Shown: positions 1-11,204, counted from the stretch's first letter. The stretch is 64,000 nucleotides of DNA from Ceratotherium simum simum (GCF_000283155.1 NW_004454177.1:28447675-28511674); one strand, 5' to 3'. The notes: generated by a model from the letters alone, not told the origin. Numbers and translations are program-made.

Positions 1-204
1 AGCAAGTACCTGCATCTTCCTGACCTGCACAGTTTTGCATTGAGGACAATGAAGATGATATAGGTAAAAGTGCATAATCTGTAGAAAAATAACATAATCA
101 TTAATTTTCTGTGTGTTTGCTACCACTTACTCTCTTCTCTCACAGTATGAACTTCTAAATTAAAGGCCTTCAGGGAAAGGGTCGTGGAAGATAACACATT
201 TCTT

Positions 205-375
205 AAACCTGAGGTGTTTTACACTCATTATTCTGTTTTATCCTCACACAGTTCCATGAGGTGGGTACTGTTATCTTCACCTTCTGGATAAGATGAGCCC
301 ATGGAGAGATTAAGTCATGTATCCAAAGTGTCCCCTCTAATAGGTGAAAGATTCAGAATTTGAACCCTTTGCTTT
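205..375 (-). repeat. MIR SINE relic
   Basis: The plus strand shows the reverse of the MIR core: an ACTCATT...TCCTCACA block, a GAGGTGGGTACTGTTATC block, then GGAGAGATTAAGTCA. It is old and diverged, with no visible target-site duplication. Confidence 0.75.
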
Positions 376-429
376 TTATTGAACAAAATACTGGATTTGG
401 AGTCAGGTGACTTTTGTCCAAATGACAGC

Positions 430-655
430 AATAGAGCTAATATTAACTGAGCCTTCACCACATACCAGACCTGTGTTAAGCAATTCCAAGCGCTAATTTG
501 TTATGTCTGCAATAAGATTATCCCCGTTTCACAGACAAGTAAACTGTGAGGTTACTTAGATTGCTGTAGGGCAACAAGTAAGTGGCAGAGTCTGGATTTG
601 ACCCCAGGCAATCCGGTTCCAGAATCTTTCCTCTCTGTTCTGTACAATATTATCT
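430..655 (-). repeat. MIR SINE, near full length
   Basis: This is a long MIR in reverse: CACATACCAGACCTGTGTTA, then CCCCGTTTCACAGACAAGTA, GGCAACAAGTAAGTGGCAGA and the tRNA-like promoter end GATTTGACCCCAGGCAATCC. It lies just downstream of another minus-strand MIR. Confidence 0.85.
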
Positions 656-679
656 GGGGCCAAGTTCACCTCTGCGGCT

Positions 680-770
680 CTCAAGCATGACGTTTCTCTG
701 CTCTGGGCCTCAACTTGTTAATTGGTAAAATGAGCAAGTCGTTTAGATAAACCATAAAATCCCTTCCATG
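680..770 (+). repeat. MIR3/L3-type tail fragment
   Basis: CTCTGGGCCTCAACTTGTTA followed by TGGTAAAATGAG and a CCCTTCCATGAAGTC block matches the 3' part of MIR3 or L3-tailed SINEs. It is short and diverged. Confidence 0.5.
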
Positions 771-1670
771 AAGTCTATCCAATAGAGCGAATCAATGTTG
801 TCATAATAAAAATCACATAAGGGCATGGCCTGCAGGTCTGACCCACACTCACCGCTGAATTGTGAAGTGGGGCTGCTCTGTGAGTAACAAGGACTGTGTG
901 CCTTTTCCTCTTTCCATTAGCTGTTGACACGGAGCTGAGGTCTATTGGATTCCAGAAAAATATGTTATCTATACAGCAGGACGTCTCTGTCCTCTGAGGT
1001 GATTCCTCTATGATCTCTTTGTAATTTTCTTCCCAAATTTGGACTTTTTCTCACTGCAGTCAGAGTCAAAATATATGTGGCAAAGGGATGGGTTGTCAAA
1101 GGGGTTGTGGCAGTCCCCAGGAATGGCCTCATTTTAGATTTGGCACAAATGAAATCTCTTCAGGTACTTGGGTCTCCGTTTCTCCATTAGACGACTAGCC
1201 CGCAAAATTTTAGTCTGAGACTTCTAAGCTATATGGCAGAATATCAGGTACTGTCTTTATTCTCTGGTGGTTTTATTTCAAGCTCCTCTTACAGAAATTC
1301 AATCAACACACTTTCAAAACAGTAGAAGGAAAGCCCAGCCATGGAGTATGTGGGGAGAGAGGGGAGTTCCCAGTGAGGATTTCTTATTCTCTAAGAAGGA
1401 TCTCTTTGCTCTCACTCAATTCTCTTTATAGCACAGACCCTTTCGAGAATAAGAAGAAACCTATGGACTGTTTTCCTAGCAAATACCACACTCCCAGCCA
1501 CACAGAGTTTTGCAAATAATTTCAGGGGTTCATAAGCACCCCTAAATCTGTTCATGGTCAATGACTCCAGCTGAATACCCTCTTCTCTAGGGCTTTGATT
1601 TTTTTTTTTCTCTCTCAGCCTCTCTTTCTTCCCAATTCATTTTCCTAATTGTTTTCTCTGCACTGAAGTA
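771..1670. other. No recognised feature
   Basis: I see no repeat, ORF or RNA gene that I can support. A short T-run sits near 1600. Confidence 0.5.
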
Positions 1671-1674
1671 CAGT

Positions 1675-1800
1675 AATAGCATCTCAGATGCAGAAGGGAC
1701 CTCAGAGACTACTGGACCTACTCCTCGTCAGGTCCAAATGACCAGCCAGTGTAGACTGCACCTCTCTATTGATAAGAAATTCACCCTACACCAGTGACTG
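1675..1800 (-). repeat. L3/CR1 LINE 3' fragment
   Basis: AGATGCAGAAGGGACCTCAG followed by an ACTACTGGACCTACTCC block matches the reverse of the L3/CR1 3' end. The sequence between 2076 and about 2126 may be its continuation, split by the ERE inserted at 1815. Confidence 0.55.
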
Positions 1801-1814
1801 CTCATTTAATTTTT

Positions 1815-2059
1815 TTTTTGTGAGAAAGATCAGCCCTGAGCCAACATCTGCTATCCTCCTTTTTTTTTTTTTTTTTTGCTGAGGAAGACTGTCCCTGGGC
1901 CAACATCCATGCCCATCCTCCTCCACTCTGCACAGGGTGCTGCCACAGCACGGCCCGACAAGTGGTGTGTCAGTGTGCGCCCGGGACCCGAACCAGCGAA
2001 CCCCGGGCCACCACAGTGGAGCGCGTGCACCCAACCACCTGAGTCACCGGGCTGGCCCC
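1815..2059 (-). mobile_element. ERE SINE (equine tRNA-derived), complete
   Basis: Read on the minus strand, the element begins GGGGCCAGCCCGGTGACTCA, has a tRNA-like head with an A-box-like and a B-box-like (GGTTCGGGTCC) segment, then the ERE body and an A-rich internal tract, ending in an A tail. A 16-base duplication, TGCTCATTTAATTTTT, lies at 1799-1814 and 2060-2075, so the insertion is intact. Short ORFs across it on both strands are chance. The family is confined to Perissodactyla, which gives the host group. Confidence 0.95.
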
Positions 2060-2129
2060 TGCTCATTTAATTTTTAAAAATTAATTAATTAACAACTAAA
2101 TAATTCTACTAAAAGCTTTTAAATTTTGT

Positions 2130-2570
2130 TGAGTAGAATCCTGCTCTCCCGTATGGTGGATGCTATTGGGCTCAGCCCAGATCCCCTTACCTGCTGGTGC
2201 ACCCAGCCCCCTTCTGTTGTGAGGGTTGGCTGATTACAATTTACACTTGTTCTCTCCCTAGAGAATTAAATGTTGGCTAAATGTAAGCTGCAATTGCTAC
2301 ACACCCCCCTCCTCACCTACTGCAGACTTCAGGGAGTGACAGCCTGGCACAGGTGTTTAAGGGGCCAGCCCACTTGCCTCGTGGTACAACTGACTCGGTG
2401 GTGCACTTTGTGTTCCAGAGTGTGCCTGTGACTTCAGATCTAAGCCCGTCTTCAGCTGAGGTCACATTCTTGCTTAGTGTTCTTCCTGTCTCCTACCCTC
2501 TTCCCTGGCTCTCCTTTTCTTGAGAGCCCTTCTATTTCTCTTCTTGGGATCTGCCCCTAGACCTAAGGGG
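2130..2570 (+). repeat. 5' LTR of the ERV-L type provirus
   Basis: It shares with the 3' LTR, in the same order, TGGATGCTATTGG, GCCCAGAT, GGTGCACCCA, GGCCAGCCCACTTGCCTC, GGTGCACTTTGTGTTCCAGA and CTGTGACTTC. The left edge is set where similarity to the 3' LTR begins (TGAGTAGA at 2130 and 8076). The right edge is approximate. A primer binding site just downstream could not be identified. Confidence 0.75.
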
Positions 2571-5037
2571 GTTTGTAGTGCACACGGTCCTGGGATGGGA
2601 TTCTGGAGTTGGATCACTCACTGGAGAGATGGCAATGAGGATCCCGTCACTAGTGGTAGGTGGGGTCTTGATAGTCTCTGACACGCAGTAACAGTGCTAT
2701 CGCTAAGATGTTCGCCTGAGGTGAGCTGGGATGGGATACATGTGGGAGGGATGCACTAGCTGGTGCAATGTCTCGGGCATTTGAGATGTGTAGGGAAATA
2801 GGAACTCCAAGGAGTATGGAATTAGGTAGCTGTTCTAAGCACCACCGATTCATTCAAGAGAGAAAAATGACAGTCTCAGATCTAGCTATCAACAATTTAA
2901 AGCAAATTAGGAGGTGGAGAACTTCCTTGGATGTTTTTAAAAATAGCCCTCATCTCCCGCAGCAAGAGGGGAAGCACATCTGAGGGTCAGGAGCAGGACT
3001 TACTCAGAAGAGGGCAGAACTTCAGAGATGCCTGAAATCTCAGCCTAGGCAAACCTTCTCTGCCCAAATCAAGGCCCTCATAGGGAGTGAGTGAGACACA
3101 GAGATTTGAGATGGGGAGAACTGGTAGTTGCACTTGAGAACCTTGAATCCCCAAATTCCCTGGAACCCTCTGGGCCAGTGGAAGCAGCTTCCTTCTCTTT
3201 GTTTGGGATTGAGTACTGCTGCCCTGCCCCCTTGCCTGAAGACTGTGAGAGATTTCAAATGAGGCAGGAGCTTTACAAGACACCTCAGGAATCACCTTAC
3301 TTTCTCTGGTCCCCATATGCATAATTAAAGTCAAATTGCACTATAACCTAACCATCCTACTAAGACAGGACAGGGACTATATGCCAAAGTAACTGCAGGA
3401 CTAGGCGAACATGTCCTGGCAGGAACTGGAGAGTGTACCTGTGAGTGGATCCTAATGATGCTAGCTTAAGGAGAGTAGAATATAAAGCTAGAAAAGGGGT
3501 CAGTCTCCTGTGACACAGGATTTAGCACCTGGGCAAGGACCTGAGTGTTAGGATGGCTCTTGAAAACTTGGAAATAAGCAGTGGCCCACATTAAACAAAA
3601 TAGAGACGTCAGAACTGCTGTGGAAAACTGTGGAGGGAGGAATAAAAATGCTTGGACAGGTGGATATGCTAGAATGGGACAACCACAGAAGACTAGAAAA
3701 ACTACCAGCTGACCAAATTCCTCACAAAAGCCCAGAGGACACTATTTATCAGGTGATAAGGAATGTGCTGGTGACGGGGGCACCGGAATCACTGATAATC
3801 TCCTATTGGCTGTTCTCTGTACACTGGGACTGGCAGTAGACAATCCTGTTAGAGAAGTGGGCTCCCTACTAGCAATAGAAATGATAGGATCATGGTATTA
3901 CAGGGGACAAGTGCAGCATGTAACAATCAGAAGTGATGTAGTTGTAATTACCGTCGTGGGCAGCAAGTTGGAAAGGCTGCCAGGGAAACTGATTCAGAGG
4001 CATATGTGGAGATGTTTATAGAACATGGTGTTCCTAAAGGCATGCTAGAAGGGCAACCAACAAATGTATTACTTAATATATGTAATTAAGAGATCACATA
4101 TGGGTGAACAAAAGGCTGAGGTCAGCTGCCCCAGTGGAAAGTCACAATATTGTTCCCAATTTCTATGCCTGATATAGTTCTCAGACTCAGAGGCCATCAA
4201 TTGAAGGAGAGGCGGGTCCCCATGATGAAGGATTCTGAAACATCATGGCAAGTGCATACAGTAATAACTCCTACAGTCCTTCCCCAAAGGCTATTTACTT
4301 GAGTATGTATATGTTGGGGAAGGGGTCGACTAGATCTTTTGAGAGCCTTTGGATAGAGAATCTGAGTTGACATTGACATCTGCTGCCATGGCCTGTCTGG
4401 TAGAATAGGGATGTAGCGGGTTTTGGATAACAAATATGTCCACTAGGACCACAGACCTATTAGGTCATTTCCTTGGTTCCCAAATGTGTGATTGGAATAC
4501 TTGGCAATTGACAGAACCCTTGCATTGGTTCCTAGTTCTGTACAGTAAGAATTACTGTAAGACAGGCCAAGTTGAAGCTCCCCAAACTGCCCCCTCAAGT
4601 AAATAAAAATAAGAACACGTTCTGGAATATCAGCCAGTAATGCCACCTTCAGGATTGGTGGTCCCTATCATATCCCTATTTACTACATCAGTCTGGGCCC
4701 TGCAAAATCCAAATGGATCATGGTGGGTGACAGTGGACTGCTCAAATGTAACCACATATTAGTACCAATTACAGCTGCGTACTGATGTGGTAGCTTTACT
4801 AGAGCAGATTAACACAGACTTAGGTACATGGTATGAAGCTACTAATCTGGCAGATACATTGTTTTCCATACTCATCAAGAAGGATAATTAAGACAGTGCA
4901 CATTCAAAAGAGACAAGTAACAATACACATTCATGGTCTAGTGCCAGCTCTGTGAATTCTCATGTTCTCTATCATAATATATTCCATAATATAAAAGGAC
5001 CAGGACTGTCTGGACAGTTCAGAACATCACAATAGTC

Positions 5038-5396
5038 TACAAAATTGATGATGTCATGTTAATTTGACCTGATAAACATTAAGTGGCAAGTACTTTGGAT
5101 GACTTGGAAAGACATATGTACTACAGAAGTTGGGTGATAAATCTGAGAAAGATTCAAGGCCTGCCACATTGGAGATTTTAGGGACCCAGTGGTCTGGGGT
5201 ATGCCAGGTCATCTCTTGCAAAGTAAAGGACAAATTATTTCACCTTGCTCCTTCTACCACTAAGAAAGAAGTACAGCATTTGATAACACTCTTTGGATTT
5301 AGGATCCAGTATATTCCACACATGGGAATACTGTTACAACCCACTTATCAGGTGTTGCAGAAGAAGGCTTCTAGCTTTGGTTGGGGGTACAGTTGA
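5038..5396 (+). pseudogene. ERV-L pol: reverse transcriptase relic
   Basis: A degenerate YxDD box reads Y-K-I-D-D-V-M-L-I at 5038-5064, followed by a stop in that frame. From 5130 a different frame is open for 88 codons and carries an RT thumb/connection segment with a LGTQWSG motif, an APSTTKKEVQ motif and a GFRIQYIPHMG motif, as in retroviral pol. So at least one frame change separates the catalytic box from the thumb. A further 70-codon frame (5381-5593) continues pol-like similarity towards the RNase H hinge. In a retrovirus this enzyme copies the RNA genome into DNA; here it is a dead fossil. Confidence 0.75.
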
Positions 5397-5717
5397 GGAA
5401 AAACGTGGGATCTCTGTCAAGATCCAATAGGATAGTCATAGAGCAGAATATTGTGGTTCTGGAACAAGGCCTTGCCATCTACAGCGGAGCGCTATACACC
5501 ATTATAAAGTATATCCTGACATGCTTTTGGATCCTGATTGAAATTGACCCTCTGACTGTGGGTTATCTAGTGATTATGTGGCCAAAACTATAGATCAAGT
5601 GATGTATCCTGTCAAACCTACTGAGGAATAAGGATGAGAAATCCTGGTAGCAATTCATCATTAAATAGAAGTTGTACATCTAGGATCACACTTGAGAAGG
5701 CCCAGGGCAATCAATTA

Positions 5718-6038
5718 CAGGCATACCTTGAAGATACTGTGGGTGTGGTTCCAGAATACTGCAATAAAGCGAGTCACACAAATTTTCTGTTTTCCTAGTG
5801 CATATAGAAGTTATGTTTACACGATACTGTAGTCTATTAAGTGTGCAATAGCATTATATCTAAAAAATCAATGTACATACCTTAATTAAAAAATACTTTA
5901 TGGCTAAAAAATGTTAGCCATCATTTGAGCCTTTAATGAGTTGTAATCTTTTTGCTGGTGGAGGGTCTTGTAACACAATATCTTTGAATTGTATCTTTGA
6001 ACTGTTAAAGCGAAGCACAATGAAACAAAGTATGCCTG
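5718..6038. mobile_element. Tigger1-type DNA transposon, internally deleted
   Basis: Terminal inverted repeats CAGGCATACCTTGAAGATA and, at the other end, AAAGTATGCCTG are flanked by TA at 5716-5717 and 6039-6040, the TA target duplication of mariner/Tigger elements. Inside are typical Tigger1 3' segments (GAGTCACACAAATTTTCTG, TAGTCTATTAAGTGTGCAAT, TTTTTGCTGGTGGAGGGTCT). Only about 320 bases remain, so the transposase gene is gone. It is nested in the ERV-L provirus, hence younger than it. Confidence 0.9.
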
Positions 6039-6078
6039 TAAACTACAGAACAGGAGGTCCAGACCCAAATGTCACGTC

Positions 6079-6300
6079 TTGTACTGTTGCCTTTTCCTCA
6101 ATTCACATCTAGGCCCTCATGGTAGGGGTTCCACAGAGCTGACAAAGGAAGAAAAAGCCTGCGTTTGGTTCACAAATGGGCTGACTTTGTATGTGGGTAC
6201 AAGCCATACATGCACTGCTGCTGCACTCCAGCCCCACTCAGGAGTGCTCCTAAAAGACAGTGGTGCGTGGAAATCTTTCCAATTTACTATATTTGAGTAA
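6079..6300 (+). pseudogene. ERV-L pol: RNase H relic
   Basis: An open frame of 73 codons contains LTKEEKACVWFTNG, resembling the first active-site block of retroviral RNase H, where the catalytic aspartate of the usual TDG triad is replaced by asparagine here. It continues AAALQPHSGVLLKDSG, as in related pol proteins. The frame closes at 6300, just before a GA-rich simple repeat. RNase H removes RNA from the RNA:DNA hybrid during reverse transcription; this copy cannot be active. Confidence 0.7.
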
Positions 6301-6347
6301 AATGAGAGAGAGGGAAAAGGAGAGGGAGAGAGAGACAGAAAAAAATA
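6301..6347 (+). repeat. GA-rich simple repeat
   Basis: An imperfect (GA)n and A-rich tract directly after the RNase H relic. It may be a later expansion within the provirus. Confidence 0.7.
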
Positions 6348-6799
6348 CCTGAAAGCCCTAAAATGTTACTAAAAAGTTAGACAAACACCCTAGTTGCTTT
6401 ATATTACCTATACAAGTAACAATAGTACCATTGTTCCACAGGGAAAATGGGCAAAGCTTTGGGCATTGAACCTGGTCATCCATTTTGTGTGGAGAGAGAA
6501 GTGATTTGGAGCAAGACTATGCATAGACTCACGGGCAGTCGTGAATGCTTAGTTAGTTGGTCAGTTCCAATTAACTTTGGGAGGAGCAAAATTGAACACC
6601 TGGGGACAAGGAGTCCTAGGAAAGAGCCATGTGGACAGTCCCATGGAAGTGGGAAAAATGTGTCAGGATTTTGTATCACATGTCATTCCTTATCAGAGAA
6701 CATCCATGGTAGAAGAGAATTAAACATCTAAGTGGACAAGCTAACACAGTCAGTAGATTTAAACCAGCTTCTCTCATCAACTACCCCAGTAAGCAGATT

Positions 6800-7216
6800 A
6801 GTCATGGTGGCAGAGATGGAGGCTGTGCATGAGCTCACCAAGGCTGATCTAGCTACTAGGGCTGCTGAATATCCAACCTGCCAGCAACAGAGACCCTGAT
6901 ACCCTGTCATCCTTAAAGAGACCAACAAGCGGCAATTGACTGATTAGACCTCTTCCATCTTGGAAAGGCCAGTAATTCATGTTTACTGGGATGGACATAT
7001 AATCTAGGATTGAATTTGTCTTCGCCTGCCTGCAGTGCCTTGACCAGCACCACTGTCCAAGACCTCACAGAGTATCTGATCTGCCAACAGGGAATCCCAT
7101 ATAACATCACTTGGATTCACTTGACAGCAAACCAGATGGAGTTGTGAGCACATGGCTATGACAGCCACTGGTCCTGCCTCATACCGTACCATCTAGAAGC
7201 TTACAACTTAGTAGAA
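6800..7216 (+). pseudogene. ERV-L pol: integrase relic
   Basis: A zinc-binding-like N-terminal stretch is visible (SHGGRDGG, then HELTKADLATRAAEYPTCQQ from 6828), with one of the two expected cysteines missing and a stop after QQQRP. Further on, PLPSWKG at about 6950 and HGYDSHWSCLIPYHLEAYN at 7151-7207 resemble the catalytic core, ending in a stop. Several frames are needed to read it. Retroviral integrase joins the viral DNA to the host chromosome; this one is destroyed. Confidence 0.65.
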
Positions 7217-7490
7217 TAATGACAATAAGCTCTTACTGCTATAGCTGAAGCACGTACTTTGAGAAAACACCATGCAAAGATGGAGCGTTATCAGTATACA
7301 CCTTAAATCATTAAGCATTCTATGATATTATGTTCCCAACAGGTAGAATACATGGGTCTGAGAACCAAGGAGTGGAAGTAGAAATGGCACCATTCATTTT
7401 GACTCCCTGTAACTCACTTATGTAATTTTTTCAAGCTTTTCCTGCAAATTTAGGCTTTGTGGGTTTAGAGGTCTCAGGTCTTGGAGGGAG

Positions 7491-7685
7491 ATGCTTCCAC
7501 CAGGAGACACAGTAGAGTACTCCTTATCTAAAGCTATGGCTGCCGTATGTTACTTTAGGATTCTTAAGCTAGCTGACCATGAGCCAAAGAAAGGAGTTAC
7601 TATAGTGGTGGAGGTATTTAACCCTGATCATCATGAGGTGGTAGCATTGCTAATACACAATGAAGGCAATGAGGAATGCGTTTAA
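7491..7685 (+). pseudogene. ERV-L pol: dUTPase relic
   Basis: A 64-codon frame starts MLPPGDTVEYSL and contains KKGVTIVVEVFNPDHHEV, then ALLIHNEGNEE, matching the layout of a retroviral dUTPase with its GVIDxDYxGE-type motif decayed to VEVFNPDHHEV. dUTPases hydrolyse dUTP and limit uracil in DNA. Its place downstream of integrase, not inside protease or between RNase H and integrase, is what points to ERV-L. The frame ends at a TAA in mid-domain. Confidence 0.65.
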
Positions 7686-8075
7686 CATAGAGATAATCCA
7701 CTTAGGTGTCTCTTATTATTTTCATTCCCATTAGTAATTTCAAATTGACAAACAGAGCACCTGTGGCCTAATGAGACCATAGTAACTAGGCTTTCAGATG
7801 CCCTGGAGATAAGACTTGTGTCAACCCATCAGACAAGCCACGTAGATTAGTAGAAGTGCTCACTCAAGGCAGGGAAATCTAATACGGGCATTAGAAGCTA
7901 GGGATGATGAGTATCGGTTATGCCTCAGCAACAGCAGCAGCAGGGGATGTAGTTCATCCCAATTAACCATACTCCTGTAGGTTCTCCAAGAAATTGGGAC
8001 CGATGAGAATTCTGAGAAGCTACATTCGGAAGGAGTGAACTTCATGTAAGAAACAAATGGATCTAAGTGGTACAG

Positions 8076-8492
8076 TGAGTAGACTGTAGTGGATGCTGTT
8101 GGTGCCTTGCCCAGATATTTTTAATCAACCAGTGCACCCATAACCCACCCGCTGAGAGTGTTGGCTGGGAATATTTCACAGCTGTTCCCTTTCTTGGAGA
8201 ATTGCCTTAGATTAAAAAGGAGCACCTCACCTCACCTTGAAGGCTATCCCTCCTCCCCTCTTTTGGGGCACCGTCATATAAAAGGCCAGTCCACTTACCT
8301 CAAGGTGGGACTAATTTTGTGGTGCAATTTGTTCTCCAGAGCTTTCCTGTGACATCGGAATGAAACTAGTCTCTGGCTGAGACCATTTGAAAATTTCCCC
8401 CTTGCCTTATCCCGCTTCACTCACTCCCTTCTCCTGAGAATGCTCCCTGAGTAAATGACTTAAATAAAATTTAGGGAACTCTACCTAACACA
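8076..8492 (+). repeat. 3' LTR of the ERV-L type provirus
   Basis: It pairs with the 5' LTR segment by segment. A TATA-like box TATAAAA lies at 8277-8283 and a polyadenylation signal AATAAA at 8463-8468, in the order expected for U3 and R. The element probably ends near CCTAACACA at 8492. Confidence 0.75.
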
Positions 8493-9190
8493 ACCTATAG
8501 ATTTCACTGCTTGGTTGTCTTGTAGCCATGGTTCTTTGTACACCACAATGGCTAAAGATAAGGGAAAAGAATAAACCATGATATGTAGCGATAAATTGAC
8601 TAAGTTCTGTGTTTTCACTTCTACACTTGACACCCACCTTTAAACTCATTTCCTCACAATCCTGATTTGATTCCAGGATGCTTTAAGGAAGGCTAGTTAA
8701 GAAGTTGCTAAAGCACGTCATCACATTTCATATTTTGAGGGCTTCCTACTTACCACTAGGCATTGTTCTGCTCTGACTGCTTCAAATCTCTGTATCCCAG
8801 TCTTATTGTCCACACACGAGTTCTTGCTTTGCTATCCTGCCTAGTACTTGAGTTCTTTCAAGACTGAGATTTTTCACAGTTTAGATAAGCCCTGCTAGGA
8901 TCTCTAGTCCTGGCCCTGAATTCTGTTGCTGCAGTTGGTGTCTTGCTTCATGCTGCTAGACCTCACTAGTGCTAACTGCTTGCTTGTCTATGTGGATCTC
9001 CCATTTCACCTCCTCTGGGACTGGCCCTTGTTCCTCTTCCTGGACCCTCCTCTCACTACACCATACTTTTCTGGATCCTATGTCCTAGCTGTCTACTCTG
9101 ACTTCCTCCAGACACCTTCTCCAAGGGATGGCCCATCCCCACTGGCTCTGCTTAGATTTCAGAAACCCTTTACTTCCTCCCAGCTTTTCC
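8493..9190. other. No recognised feature
   Basis: CT-rich single-copy-looking DNA. The 93-codon open frame at 8926-9207 is pyrimidine-rich, lacks any domain I know and overlaps a MIR at its end. Confidence 0.45.
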
Positions 9191-9194
9191 ACTC

Positions 9195-9360
9195 AGCTTC
9201 TGTGTGACCTTGTGGAAGTTACTTATCATCTCTGTTCCCAATTACTTCATCTAGTAAATGGGGCTAATAATTCGTTATGAGGATTAAACAAGAAAATACT
9301 CATAAAGCACTTAGAAAAGTGTCTGATAAATAGTATCATTCAATAATGTGAGCTATTCTG
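9195..9360 (+). repeat. MIR SINE
   Basis: TGTGTGACCTTGTGGAAGTT, then AGTAAATGGGGCTAATAAT, TATGAGGATTAAACAAGA and TAAAGCACTTAGAAAAGTGT follow the MIR consensus in forward order. Confidence 0.85.
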
Positions 9361-9369
9361 TGAGTGAGT

Positions 9370-10870
9370 TATTACAATTTGCCATGCAGATCTGTCAGGA
9401 AAACAGAAGCCACTTTAGGAATTTAAGGCAAGAAGGAATTTAACACAGAGAGAGGCTTGGACAACTTGGAAGGACCTGGGGCAAGAAGATTAGGAAGGCT
9501 GCTGCTGGATTTCAGAGCACACTGATGTTCAGGAATAACAGGGAAGCCAAAGCCACTGCCTGTGGTCTCAGCTGCCAGCATCATGGAAGTGGGTGATTAT
9601 CAGGTGTTTGCAGAGAGCTTCTGGAAAAATGCTCTACCTGTCAATGCCCACATGCCTGCAAACAGCTGAAAATAATGGCTTCCTTTTTCTTTTATGTTTT
9701 AAAAATCTTGTGCAAAAACTTCATTGGTTAAGTATAAATCTTGGAGGAAGAGGAGTATTGAAAATACAAGTTCTAGGCTTTCAGTCCTTGCAGTAGAGGG
9801 GAGAGCTTAGACAGGCAGGGATGGTGCTGAGTATCAATAGATAATATGTGCCACTGTTATTATTGGGGCTTTTATTATGATTGTGGTTCCAGCTCTCTTT
9901 TGTTAGGAACCATGTAAAGGGAAATCTACTGAGAAAGAAGTGGGGGACGTGATAATTGGAGCTGGGCACCACAGCCTTCCTGGAGAATTTTGAGTTGGAT
10001 GATCTGCAAGGAGGAGTGGATGAGCTCCAAAATAGAGTCCAAGTGATTGACCTTAAGAAAGACATCCCAAAAGTTTGGTCATGGACATTATTGGGCCATT
10101 TATTGCTAAGCCTCTCAAAGCAGCTAAAAAAAAGTCAGAAACAGAGATGTACCTGGTGGAGCGGACATTATCTTGTATGCTTTTACTGCTGACACTGCAT
10201 CCCATTTTATCTCATCACACTTGGCTCTAGCAGTGATGCTTCTCTCTGTCACATTCAGGCATGACCTCTCAGTCCTGGCATTGCCTACGTAGAGATCTAG
10301 GTACAAGGTATTATCAATTACAACACTGTTGCTGGAAACCAGGTATAGGAAGGGCCACTTGCAAGGAGCTCCTGTATTTCCAGTGGTTTGCACTGTGCCT
10401 GTCATGTAGAAAGTACAACAATATGGTTTGTGAAATTAATGAAAGAATATTTAATCCAACTACTACACTTCAATGACAAAGGCCCACGCTTTGTAGAGGC
10501 AGCTCATTCCCCTGAGGATTCTGGTTACTCAGAGGAAAATTCCAAATTGCAATGCAAGATTTTGTGGACTGTGACCATGAAGTTAGGAAACATTGAGTTG
10601 GGAACTCCATGGATCCACCTGGGCAGCTCTCAGGCATTTATTTTACTTGAAAAAACACAGTGAATTCAATCTCTGCACACATGCTGAGCAAATAAATGAC
10701 TTGAGGGGGCTGTCTAGGCTCTAAGGAAGGAAGAAAATGCCCTTGGGTATGCTGCAAGGCTATGCTAAGTGCTCTTCATGATATTCCAAGAGAGTGGGAG
10801 CTACCCAAAGGATCCATGGACTCCTTCTACGCTTGACAGAGGATAAGGAAACAAATCCCTTTTATATATT
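9370..10870 (+). other. Unclassified, possibly retroelement-derived segment
   Basis: No family is assigned with confidence. The frame from about 10056 reads VMDIIGPFIAKPL and a later frame (about 10465) reads FNDKGPRFVEAA, both reminiscent of the spacing of retroviral/Gypsy integrase core blocks (DxxGP and SDxGxxF). The open frames at 9956-10192 and 10388-10663 are in different frames and no LTR was found. This could be a second, older pol fossil or chance. Confidence 0.3.
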
Positions 10871-10874
10871 CCAG

Positions 10875-11110
10875 GGTCACAGAATTTCAGAGTCAGAAGG
10901 AATCTTGGAGACTATCTGGCCATACTCTTATCTGGTGCCTGAATTCCCTTTTTATAATTTTCAAAAAGTTATTGTCCAGCTGCTATTCGAATCCTTCTAT
11001 GGAAAGGGAGCTCATTGCCTTCCTACTCATTTTGTTTCATTTTTTTATTTATTAGGATCTGACATTTCCCCCAATTGTCACCAGTGTTTCAATTTATTAC
11101 TCCATGGAAC
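10875..11110 (-). repeat. L3/CR1 LINE 3' end
   Basis: GTCACAGAATTTCAGAGTCA, then GGAATCTTGGAGACTATCTG and GGGAGCTCATTGCCTTCCTA follow the reversed L3/CR1 3' consensus. The 130-codon frame at 10794-11186 runs across it and is not a gene. Confidence 0.6.
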
Positions 11111-11204
11111 CCCTAATTTCCTCGCCTTTATTTCTCTCCCTTCTTATATCTTAGCTGGAGAAGACCTGTTGTCAAGTCCACTTTAATCCTCCTTTTGCAG
11201 GGGG

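Larger units (their letters stand above)
2130..8492 (+). mobile_element. Degenerate ERV-L type provirus
   Basis: Two related LTRs (2130-2570 and 8076-8492) flank about 5.5 kb holding pol relics in the order reverse transcriptase (YxDD-like box at 5038), RT thumb/connection (5130-5396), RNase H (6100-6300), integrase zinc and core segments (6800-7216), dUTPase (7491-7685). A dUTPase after integrase, and no env-like stretch before the 3' LTR, are known traits of class III ERV-L elements. Every domain is broken by frame changes and stop codons, so the provirus is not functional. A Tigger1-type transposon (5718-6038) sits between the RT and RNase H relics. The gag portion (about 2600-4400) is not recognisable to me. 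The LTRs differ by many substitutions and gaps, so the insertion is old. Class assignment rests on domain order and is an inference. Confidence 0.8.

Noticed and set aside
10794..11186. 130-codon open frame
   Set aside because: It overlaps an antisense L3/CR1 fragment and has no recognised domain.
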